From NCBI RefSeq assembly GCF_900103955.1, contig NZ_FNIL01000005.1, positions 155,100-219,099 on the forward strand: a DNA stretch of 64,000 nt, read 5' to 3'. The position numbers and the translations under genes are program-made. Under the pieces are notes generated by a model that was not told where the DNA came from, ran no database searches, and was given only the letters and a program-made list of their open reading frames with translations. This DNA comes from Alkalicoccus daliensis. GTDB taxonomy: Bacteria; Bacillota; Bacilli; Bacillales; Salisediminibacteriaceae. Below, piece by piece: positions 35,097 to 42,410 of this stretch (position 1 is its first letter; the number at the start of each line of letters is the position of its first letter).

Positions 35097-35140
35097 TTCC
35101 ATGGGATGTTCGTTAAAACGCACGAAAGGAGCAGGTTGCT

Positions 35141-37060
35141 ATGGGCGCAGTCGCCGGTTTGGTTCACTGGGAAGAAGATATAGATAAGTCGGCTTCTGAA
35201 ATGCTGCAGCAGCTGGCTTCCTATCAATCCGAAGTTCTCTACAGCTGGAAAGAAGATCATAGTTTTATTGCATGTGCTCATCAGTGGATGACAGAGGAAT
35301 CCATTGGAGAAGCTCTACCGTTTCAATATAAGGAAAGATATGTGATAGCAGCAGATGTTATTTTAGACAATCGCCAGGACTTATTCGGGTACCTGGATAT
35401 TCATCCATACCGAAGGAGATATATGACTGACTCCATGCTTCTGGCCCGTGCATACGAAAAATGGAAAGAAAAATTAGCCTATCATGTGATTGGAAGCTAT
35501 GCTGCAGCTATCTGGGATAAGAAAAAAGAAACTCTATTTCTTATTAGAGATTCTTCCGGTACAAGATCTATGTATTTTTGGAAAGGAAAGTCAGGAACAG
35601 CTTTTTCCACAACAAAAGCACCGCTTCTTCAGCTTTCTCAAGTGACTTACACATGGAACGAAGAGTGGATAGCACAGTTTATCGCGATACCTTCTATGCT
35701 GGAGTCGGCGACGATGACGAATACTATTTTTAAAGACATTCAACAGGTCCCGCCTTCCACTTATATTATCGTTACGAGGGAGGGTGTAACATCCACTCCG
35801 TTTACGTTAATAGATTTGGATTATAAAGTGCATTTAAGTTCAGATGCGGAATATGAAGAAGCGTTTATGGCAGTAATGTCAGAGTGTGTCAAAAACAAAA
35901 TGAGAGCGAAAGGCAAAGTGGGAGCGCACTTAAGCGGTGGGCTGGATTCAGGCACAGTGGTCAGCATCGCTGCAAAAGAATCACCTAAACCAATTTATAC
36001 GTACAGTATGATTCCAGCAGAGGGGTTTGCGGACTGGACAGATAATTACTACCTGCCGGATGAATCAATGTTTATTGAGAGCACTATCGCTCACGCAGGA
36101 AATATTATTCCTAAAAAAATGACGCTCCCTGATAAACATCCTTTCAGCGATCTGGATGATCATTTACATCTGCTGGAAACACCATTTAAGTTCATTGAAA
36201 ACTTCTTTTGGCTGCATGGAATTCAGGAACAGGCAGCAGAAGATGGTATGAAAGTGCTGCTGAATGGAGCAAGAGGAAATCACTCCATCTCCTGGGGATC
36301 GCTTACGCTGAATTATTATTATTACAGCAGTCTTATGAAAAAAATGAAATGGAAAAAGCTGCATCAGGAGCTCGATGCCTACTGTGAAAATTTTCAGACG
36401 GGGAAAAAAATTGTTTATCCGTTTATAGCGAAAAAAGCATTCAAAAAATCAAAAATAAATAATGAAGCATTTCCCAGCTGGATTCATTCTGAATTCGCTC
36501 AGAGAACGAAAGTATTTGAGAAATTAAGAGAACATAAAGTGGTTATGAACGGATTGAAACCGGAAGAGCTTACTCACTTTAGAAAGCAGTATTACATGCA
36601 GAATTATCACTGGAATAAAAGCGGGGTGGCAAGTACTGCGCTCTCTCTCCGTACCGGAGTATGGGATCGGGACCCGACAGATGATCCACGAATAATTCAG
36701 TTCTGCCTGGCTGTACCGGAAGAGCAGTATGTAAAAGGCGGCCTGGAACGATCGCTCCTGCGTCGTGCAACAAAAGGACTGCTGCCGGATAATGTCCGGC
36801 TTAACATGAGATATAGAGGTATTCAGGGAGCAGATATCATGCACCGGATGAGATATATTTGGACAGATATACGAGAAGAAATACAAAAGATGGCTGCGGA
36901 AGGCAGAATTGCTTCCTGGGTGAATATGGATCTGATTAGAGAGTTAATAAAAGCTATGCCGGAAGAACCTGAACCTGCTTATGCCGGGGATGCTGGCTTC
37001 CGCATTTTAAGCCGCTGTCTTGTATTACATCGATTTACAAAACTTTATGAAGGGAGGTGA
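35141..37060 (+). CDS. Lasso peptide macrolactam synthetase (asparagine synthase-like, C protein)
   Basis: Activates the side-chain carboxylate of Asp or Glu in the core peptide as an AMP ester and joins it to the core N-terminus, making the ring. The 639-residue protein has an N-terminal class II glutaminase-like domain starting MGAVAGLVHW; the catalytic Cys2 of true asparagine synthases is replaced by Gly, as in lasso cyclases. The synthetase domain has the ATP PP-loop GAHLSGGLDSGTVVS near residue 265, then YTYSMIPAEGFADWTDN and later GVWDRDPTDDPRIIQFCL. AAAGGAGCAGG lies upstream of the ATG. The precursor gene follows 5 bp after the stop; its ribosome site lies in the cyclase stop region. 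Confidence 0.93.
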   Translation: MGAVAGLVHWEEDIDKSASEMLQQLASYQSEVLYSWKEDHSFIACAHQWMTEESIGEALPFQYKERYVIAADVILDNRQDLFGYLDIHPYRRRYMTDSMLLARAYEKWKEKLAYHVIGSYAAAIWDKKKETLFLIRDSSGTRSMYFWKGKSGTAFSTTKAPLLQLSQVTYTWNEEWIAQFIAIPSMLESATMTNTIFKDIQQVPPSTYIIVTREGVTSTPFTLIDLDYKVHLSSDAEYEEAFMAVMSECVKNKMRAKGKVGAHLSGGLDSGTVVSIAAKESPKPIYTYSMIPAEGFADWTDNYYLPDESMFIESTIAHAGNIIPKKMTLPDKHPFSDLDDHLHLLETPFKFIENFFWLHGIQEQAAEDGMKVLLNGARGNHSISWGSLTLNYYYYSSLMKKMKWKKLHQELDAYCENFQTGKKIVYPFIAKKAFKKSKINNEAFPSWIHSEFAQRTKVFEKLREHKVVMNGLKPEELTHFRKQYYMQNYHWNKSGVASTALSLRTGVWDRDPTDDPRIIQFCLAVPEEQYVKGGLERSLLRRATKGLLPDNVRLNMRYRGIQGADIMHRMRYIWTDIREEIQKMAAEGRIASWVNMDLIRELIKAMPEEPEPAYAGDAGFRILSRCLVLHRFTKLYEGR

Positions 37061-37065
37061 GAAAA

Positions 37066-37233
37066 ATGAAAAGAGAATGGAGTGCCCCAAGGTTGGAAGT
37101 GTTGGATATCCGAATGACGATGAATGGACCAGGGAATGCGAATCCTGACTGCTTTGACGTTTCCGAAGGAAAAAGTGAAACGCATGACGGACAATCAAAT
37201 GCAAGCTGCCGCGATAAAAATATTGGCAGCTGA
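37066..37233 (+). CDS. Lasso peptide precursor (paeninodin-like leader, novel core)
   Basis: A 55-residue peptide directly behind the cyclase with GGGAGGTGA seven bases before the ATG. The leader MKREWSAPRLEVLDIRMTM has the Firmicutes signature (a W/Y...P..EVLD block recognised by B1, then Thr at the penultimate position). Cutting after TM leaves a 36-residue core that begins N-G-P-G-N-A-N-P-D, closely like the start of paeninodin (A-G-P-G-T-S-T-P-D). A ring from residue 1 to Asp9 is therefore expected. The tail is long, has Cys10 and Cys29, and ends Asn-Ile-Gly-Ser. The C-terminal Ser is the expected target of the kinase encoded next. The antisense and +1 frames over this gene lack support. 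Confidence 0.9.
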   Translation: MKREWSAPRLEVLDIRMTMNGPGNANPDCFDVSEGKSETHDGQSNASCRDKNIGS

Positions 37234-37278
37234 CAAACATAATCGGATTGGAAATAAACTTATAACTTACCAGCTTCC

Positions 37279-37327
37279 TCCGCGTCCGCACTCCTGCCGC
37301 TATAATCTCCACGGACGCGGTCTTTTT
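37279..37327 (+). terminator. Terminator hairpin between precursor and kinase genes
   Basis: CCGCGTCCG (37280-37288) and CGGACGCGG (37312-37320) form a perfect stem, followed by TCTTTTT. Partial readthrough would give much more precursor mRNA than mRNA for the modifying enzymes. Confidence 0.82.
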
Positions 37328-37355
37328 ATCATTTAAAAATGAAAGGGCGGAAATT

Positions 37356-38273
37356 ATGGAAAAAACACTGCAGAAAATTGCTTATCAAGCTTTTGGTTTA
37401 AATATTTTCAGCTCTTTCCCTTTAAAAGGAATGAAGGAAGCAGCTTTTGATATGATGGATGTTTTTATTGAGAGAAAGGATTTAGCGGCTGAATGGGAGG
37501 AAAAAGCAGCACCGGGAACACATTTCGTCTTTGATCCTGTAAGAGTACTTTTTAAAATTGATGATGCAGGAATTTTTGCGGTTGAAAGAGGAGTGCTTAT
37601 TGAATTTCACCCTTTTATTTCTACTTCTGAATCGAAAATAAGACTTTATTTAATGGGAAGCTGCATGGGAATTCTTTTAATGCAGCGAAATATACTGCCC
37701 ATGCATGGCAGTGCTTTAAACATCTATGGGAAAGCCGTTATTATCACTGGAGATTCCGGCGCAGGAAAGTCTACGACGGCAGCTGCACTGATGAAAAAAG
37801 GATGCAGGCTGATAAGCGACGATGTTATCCCTGTACATTGGGAGACAGAAACCCCTAAGATATTCCCTGCTTATCCTCAGCAGAAGTTATGGAAAAAAAG
37901 TCTGGACGCTTTTGGAATCAAAGATAATAATTTCGAGCCGGTGATAGAGAGGGAAGAAAAATTTAATGTGCCGGTAGTAGATCAATTCGAAAACAAACCA
38001 CTTCCGGTAGGAGGTATTTTTGAATTAATCTGCTCAGATAATAAAAATATTAACGTTACACGAATTTCCGGTTTATCTGGAATAGAGCTATTGTATAAGA
38101 ACACGTATCGTAATTTTTTCATTGCTCCATGCGGTTGGGAAGAATGGCATTTTCAGGCAATGGTGAAATTGGCAGCCGCCGCAGATATTCACAGCATTCA
38201 ACGACCGAAAGAGACGTTCACAGCAGAGGAAATCGCTTCGTATATTTTGAGGGAAATGAAAGGAGAGAGTTAA
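37356..38273 (+). CDS. HPr kinase-like protein of the lasso cluster (K protein)
   Basis: A 305-residue P-loop kinase related to HPr kinase/phosphorylase. The Walker A GDSGAGKSTTAAAL lies near residues 131-145 and LISDDVIPVHW is the acidic Mg site. In paeninodin-type clusters such kinases phosphorylate the C-terminal Ser of the precursor. The N-terminal HprK domain is divergent, so this is not the housekeeping HprK. AAGGGCGG precedes the ATG. It is followed 2 bp later by the PqqD-like gene. Confidence 0.88.
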   Translation: MEKTLQKIAYQAFGLNIFSSFPLKGMKEAAFDMMDVFIERKDLAAEWEEKAAPGTHFVFDPVRVLFKIDDAGIFAVERGVLIEFHPFISTSESKIRLYLMGSCMGILLMQRNILPMHGSALNIYGKAVIITGDSGAGKSTTAAALMKKGCRLISDDVIPVHWETETPKIFPAYPQQKLWKKSLDAFGIKDNNFEPVIEREEKFNVPVVDQFENKPLPVGGIFELICSDNKNINVTRISGLSGIELLYKNTYRNFFIAPCGWEEWHFQAMVKLAAAADIHSIQRPKETFTAEEIASYILREMKGES

Positions 38274-38275
38274 AG

Positions 38276-38563
38276 ATGGCAATGGGAGCTTTAGCGAATC
38301 AATATGTGACGCAGGCTGCTGGAAATGTTGTGAGTCAAATGGGCAGTGAAAAAGTAATGTTCAATACTGCCAGAGGAAAATATTATAACCTGGGAGAAAC
38401 GGGCGGAGAGATATGGGATATTATGGCAGGTCCTGTCCAAATAAAAGATATTGTTGCCCGGCTGCAGGAAACTTATAACGTGTCAGAATCAGAATGCAGA
38501 TATCAAGTAGAAGTATTTTTGGAAATGATGCGTAAAGAAGAACTTATTGTGTTAGGAGAATAA
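38276..38563 (+). CDS. PqqD-like leader-binding protein (lasso B1, RRE)
   Basis: A 95-residue RiPP recognition element that binds the leader peptide and brings it to the B2 protease. MFNTARGKYYNLGETGGEIWDIM and VSESECRYQVEVFLEMMRKEELI give the beta-sheet and winged-helix features of PqqD. The start at 38276 has AAAGGAGAG upstream; the longer frame overlaps the kinase and is not used. Two bases separate it from the B2 gene. Confidence 0.88.
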   Translation: MAMGALANQYVTQAAGNVVSQMGSEKVMFNTARGKYYNLGETGGEIWDIMAGPVQIKDIVARLQETYNVSESECRYQVEVFLEMMRKEELIVLGE

Positions 38564-38565
38564 GC

Positions 38566-39042
38566 ATGCGAAACAAAATTGCTGCTTTCCTAAAAATTCC
38601 TTTAAAGACCAAAGTACTGTATATAGAAGCTTACGCTGCGCTCGCCAGAGGAAGACTTGCAAAAACAAAATCTAATGAAAAAATTCTTTCTTTATTTGGA
38701 ACACCCGGCATAGAAACGAGCTTCAGGGATAAAGTAGACAAACAGAGCATTATGCACGTATCTCATGCGATTCATACAATGGCAGACAATGCGTGGTGGG
38801 AAAGTGAGTGTCTGGTAAAAGCAGCCGCAGCGCTGGAGATGCTGACACGAAGAAACCAGCCGGTTACTTTATATTTGGGAACAGGCAGAGATAAAGATGG
38901 AAAGTTTGTTGCACATGCCTGGACACGATGTGGAAAATATTATGTTACAGGAGCAGAAGAGCTGGAAAAGTACACTGTAGTAATGACATATGCCACTGAT
39001 AGGGCGGGAAAAGGAGACAACAATGAAAGAATGGCAGACTAG
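38566..39042 (+). CDS. Lasso peptide leader peptidase (transglutaminase-like, B2)
   Basis: A 158-residue cysteine protease that removes the leader. The Cys82 in WWESECLVKAAAALEML and His117 in GKFVAHAWTRCG are the catalytic pair; the third acidic residue usually lies after the next strand, where only Glu residues are seen (YVTGAEELEKY), so the third member is uncertain. The N-terminal region is a helical stretch of about 60 residues. The last 20 bases overlap the nucleotidyltransferase gene. Confidence 0.87.
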   Translation: MRNKIAAFLKIPLKTKVLYIEAYAALARGRLAKTKSNEKILSLFGTPGIETSFRDKVDKQSIMHVSHAIHTMADNAWWESECLVKAAAALEMLTRRNQPVTLYLGTGRDKDGKFVAHAWTRCGKYYVTGAEELEKYTVVMTYATDRAGKGDNNERMAD

Positions 39043-40165
39043 CGGGAAGCTTCCAGAAGAAATGATCGGCATTTTACGTATGCTGAATCGGGAACCTGTT
39101 CACTGGAAAAAAATAAACATTGATAATGTAATGGACTTTGCAGGACATCACAGGCTGTTTCCTCAGCTGCACAGAAGTACAGAACATTTGGAACCACCGG
39201 AACAATGGAAGCAATCTATACAAAAGCATGTAATGCAGCATACATTGATAACATTACAGCTGGCAGGAGAAACAGCCAGAGCAGCAGACTTTTTCCGGAC
39301 AAACAACCAAAGGCTGCTTGTGCTGAAAGGGCCTGCGCTGGCGCAATTTTTATACGGAGATGTTTCAGCACGAATGTCGAGCGATCTTGATATGCTTGTT
39401 CCGTTGGAAGAATTAGAAAATGCAGCACTGTTGCTGCAGCAGCTCGGTTATAAAGAGAGGCCGTACTTTTCCAAAAAGCTTCCCGACTGGAAATGGCGGC
39501 ATCATCACTTAACATTTTATCATCAGGACTCCGGAGTGCATGTGGAGCTTCATTGGAGAATGCACCCTGGTCCAGGTCGGGAGGCCGGGTTTGAAAAATT
39601 GTGGAAAGAAAGACGGTATGTTGATTTCGGACAAAGTAACATTCCGGTAATGGGAACAGAGCATTTATTTGCTTTTTTAGCGGTACATGGAGCGAGACAT
39701 GGCTGGTCCAGGCTGCGCTGGCTGTGTGACATGAATGAACTGCTGAAGCAGGATATTCATTGGGCAAAGCTGGAGGAAATACTGGGAGATCAAAAGCTGA
39801 TAGCGGGGACCGCACTTGCTTTATGTCAACAACTCTTCCACCGGCAGCTTCCTGAAGAAACAGCATCCTGGATGCAGTCAGAAAAAGTAATGAAAATAAC
39901 AGAAAATACGATGTTCTATCTTTCCAGGAAAGTTGAATTGCATGCAGAGGTTGTTCCGGAATATGTCTCAAAGTATCACAGGAAATATTTATTTTCGCTA
40001 TTGTCTGTCCGTCGGAAGCTTCTATTTGTAAGCAGCTTCCTCTATCCTTATCCGGAAGATGTAGCGATCCTGAAAATGCCCAAATCTCTATATTTTCTTT
40101 ATATTCCGATCAGGCCATTATTGTGGATTTGGCGAAAAACCAAAAAAACTGCAGTGACGCAGTAG
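39023..40165 (+). CDS. Nucleotidyltransferase-fold protein of the lasso cluster
   Basis: A 380-residue protein with the family motif GDVSARMSSDLDMLVPLEEL near residues 110-130, where the two Asp residues would bind metal (DxD), and HVELHWRMHPGPGREAGF as the third strand. Proteins of the uncharacterised nucleotidyltransferase group recur in Firmicutes lasso clusters; a role in decorating the peptide is possible but not established. The start at 39023 is used, with AAAAGGAG upstream, inside the end of the B2 gene. Confidence 0.82.
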   Translation: MKEWQTSGKLPEEMIGILRMLNREPVHWKKINIDNVMDFAGHHRLFPQLHRSTEHLEPPEQWKQSIQKHVMQHTLITLQLAGETARAADFFRTNNQRLLVLKGPALAQFLYGDVSARMSSDLDMLVPLEELENAALLLQQLGYKERPYFSKKLPDWKWRHHHLTFYHQDSGVHVELHWRMHPGPGREAGFEKLWKERRYVDFGQSNIPVMGTEHLFAFLAVHGARHGWSRLRWLCDMNELLKQDIHWAKLEEILGDQKLIAGTALALCQQLFHRQLPEETASWMQSEKVMKITENTMFYLSRKVELHAEVVPEYVSKYHRKYLFSLLSVRRKLLFVSSFLYPYPEDVAILKMPKSLYFLYIPIRPLLWIWRKTKKTAVTQ

Positions 40166-40179
40166 CAGGGGGGAACAGC

Positions 40180-41958
40180 ATGGCACATTTATGGTATTTC
40201 TACAAGCAGCTTCATCAATATGCGGGGCCTGCCCTCTATATCACACTGCTGGTTATGGGCTTAATGAGTCTGCTGGAAGGATTTGCTGTCCTGTTGTTAA
40301 TTCCACTGATCAGCACTACAGGCATTATTGATTTTCATATAGAAGGTTCGGTTCTCAGCAGTATCGTCACATATTTAGAAAAAATACCTGCGCTGCTGGG
40401 AGGCCTGCCGGGTATTCTTGCTCTCTATTTAATTCTTGTTTTTTTTCAGCAGCTGCTATCCAGAAGAATTCAAATTCATCATGCTGCATTACAGCACGGT
40501 TTCTTCCAGCACCTCCGCGTAAAGACATATGGTGCCTTGTTAAAAGCAAACTGGCGGTTTTTCAGAACGCACCGGAATTCTGATTTAATTCATATATTAA
40601 CAGCAGAGACCGCAAGAGCAAGTGCAGGAACGCATTCTTTTTTGCAGCTGCTTTCTCAATTTTTCTTTACATTGATTCAGATCGGCATCGCTTTCTGGCT
40701 CTCTCCATCTATAACTGTCTTTTTAATATTGTCAGGGGCGATTCTGCTTCTGTTTTCAAGGGGGTTTCTTAAACGATCAGTTGCTCTGGGAAGCAGGAAT
40801 TTTACGCTTGGGGAAGAGTATTTAGCTGGGATTACCGATCATATAAATGGGATGAAAGATGTTAAAAGCAATACGCTCGAAACATCGCGATTAAACTGGT
40901 ACAAAAAGGTGACAAATCAGATGCGCAGTGAGCAGATGGAATATACCAGGCTCAAGTCGACGTCGCAAATGTACTATAAAATCGCATCCTCTGTCCTGAC
41001 GGTTTTATTAATTTTTATTGCGTTACAGTTATTCCAGGCGCAGGCTGCACAACTGCTGCTGATTATCGTAATATTTTCCAGGCTGTGGCCGAGAGTTACT
41101 TCCATGCAGGGCGCTATGGAGCAGATAGCTGCGATGCTGCCTGCGTTTAAAGAAGTACGCTCGCTGACTGAAAAAGCAGAAGCAGCAAAAGAATGGGAAA
41201 CTGAACAGGTACCTCCGGCGTTAATTATTAATAAAGAAATACGTATAGAGAAGGTCAGCTTTTCATATGAAGGAGATAAAAAAGCACTGAATGAGGCAGC
41301 TGCCTCATTTCCAGTAAACCAAATGACCGCAGTAGTGGGGAAATCGGGCGCAGGAAAAAGCACGTTGATAGATCTTTTATTAGGACTGCACCGCCCGCAG
41401 GAAGGGGCAATATTGATAGATGATAAAGAGCTGACGAACGAATCTATTCCCGCACTGCGCGAGACTATCAGCTATGTTCCTCAGGACCCTTTTTTATTCC
41501 ATGGATCTGTTAAAGAGAATATGCAGCTGGTAAGGCCGGAAGCGACAGAAGAAGATATATGGGAAGCACTGCGGTTTGCTTCGGCAGCTGATTTCATAGC
41601 AAACCTGCCTCAGGGACTGGACACGATGCTGGGAGACCGGGGTATCCGTCTTTCAGGAGGAGAAAGGCAGCGGCTTGTACTGGCGCGTGCTGTGTTAAGA
41701 AAAACTCCGATTCTTATTTTGGATGAAGCAACAAGTTCCCTGGATGCTGAAAATGAATATCATATTCAGCGGGCACTGGAAAACATGCGCGGACGCATGA
41801 CTGTTATTGTGATTGCCCATCGGCTTTCCACTATCAGGCATGCCGATCAGGTAATAGTACTGGAAGAAGGCAGAATTATTCAGCAGGGTGGCTATCAAAA
41901 ACTTGCACATGAAACAAGTGGAGCGTTTCATCATCTGCTGCAGAAACAACAGGTCTAA
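40180..41958 (+). CDS. Lasso peptide ABC exporter (D protein)
   Basis: Exports the mature peptide and gives self-immunity in many clusters. The 592-residue half-transporter has an N-terminal six-helix transmembrane domain (about 1-330) and a C-terminal ATPase: Walker A VGKSGAGKSTL near 386, signature RLSGGERQRLVLARA near 492, Walker B PILILDEATSSLD near 511 and the H-loop VIAHRLST. No peptidase domain is present. A GGGGGG-rich site precedes the ATG at 40180; the longer frame overlaps the previous gene. A terminator follows, so this closes the operon. Confidence 0.9.
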   Translation: MAHLWYFYKQLHQYAGPALYITLLVMGLMSLLEGFAVLLLIPLISTTGIIDFHIEGSVLSSIVTYLEKIPALLGGLPGILALYLILVFFQQLLSRRIQIHHAALQHGFFQHLRVKTYGALLKANWRFFRTHRNSDLIHILTAETARASAGTHSFLQLLSQFFFTLIQIGIAFWLSPSITVFLILSGAILLLFSRGFLKRSVALGSRNFTLGEEYLAGITDHINGMKDVKSNTLETSRLNWYKKVTNQMRSEQMEYTRLKSTSQMYYKIASSVLTVLLIFIALQLFQAQAAQLLLIIVIFSRLWPRVTSMQGAMEQIAAMLPAFKEVRSLTEKAEAAKEWETEQVPPALIINKEIRIEKVSFSYEGDKKALNEAAASFPVNQMTAVVGKSGAGKSTLIDLLLGLHRPQEGAILIDDKELTNESIPALRETISYVPQDPFLFHGSVKENMQLVRPEATEEDIWEALRFASAADFIANLPQGLDTMLGDRGIRLSGGERQRLVLARAVLRKTPILILDEATSSLDAENEYHIQRALENMRGRMTVIVIAHRLSTIRHADQVIVLEEGRIIQQGGYQKLAHETSGAFHHLLQKQQV

Positions 41959-41991
41959 TGGCCGGCAGCCGCTTGATAACAAACGGTCAGA

Positions 41992-42020
41992 AAATCGCCT
42001 TTGTACAGAGGCGGTTTTTT
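41992..42020 (+). terminator. Intrinsic terminator of the lasso operon
   Basis: ATCGCCT and AGGCGGT pair around TTGTACAG, followed by seven Ts, 34 bp after the exporter stop. Confidence 0.85.
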
Positions 42021-42315
42021 TGTGTGGCCAGGAATTGCCGGGTACTGAAAGCAATAGAAAATTGTGCGTGGAGTTCGTAGGAAGTTTAACTGGAAGATGT
42101 GAAAAATCTCCTGTTGATTCTCAATTAGAAATTGATAAATAATTTCATTTTGCATAAAAATCCTTACGATTGTATGAAAATATTTTTAAGTGATCGGGTA
42201 AATGTTAATATGACAGGGTTTTCAAACGATGCAGTAAGAAAAAAATGTAAAAAAACTTTAAAATATTGTTTGCACTAATTGAGAATCATGGTAGTATATA
42301 ACAGAACCGGTTAAT

Positions 42316-42336
42316 TGAGAATGAATTTCATTATCA
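42316..42336. promoter_or_regulatory. Fur box upstream of yclN-like gene
   Basis: A 21-bp site beginning TGAGAATGA and ending TTCATTATCA that agrees with the Fur 19-21-mer at about 17 of 21 positions by eye. A second partial site TGAGAATCAT lies at about 42280. TTGCAC (42270) with TATATA (42295) may be the promoter, spaced 19 bp. The importer would be repressed by iron. Confidence 0.78.
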
Positions 42337-42342
42337 AAAGAT

Positions 42343-42360
42343 TAACTAAGCGCTTAGTTA
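42343..42360. promoter_or_regulatory. Perfect palindrome in the yclN leader, possible operator
   Basis: TAACTAAGCGCTTAGTTA is an 18-bp perfect palindrome between the Fur box and the yclN-like start. It is too A/T-rich and short to be a terminator; a TetR-type operator is possible. No regulator gene lies nearby. Confidence 0.4.
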
Positions 42361-42410
42361 TTATCGAAAAAAGAAATCAGTATATCTATTGTTTTAAATG
42401 GAGGAGCACC

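Noticed and set aside
37124..37336. A 70-residue frame overlapping the lasso precursor in another frame, and a 95-residue antisense frame
   Set aside because: The 55-residue frame has the ribosome site, leader signature and cluster position; the others have none.
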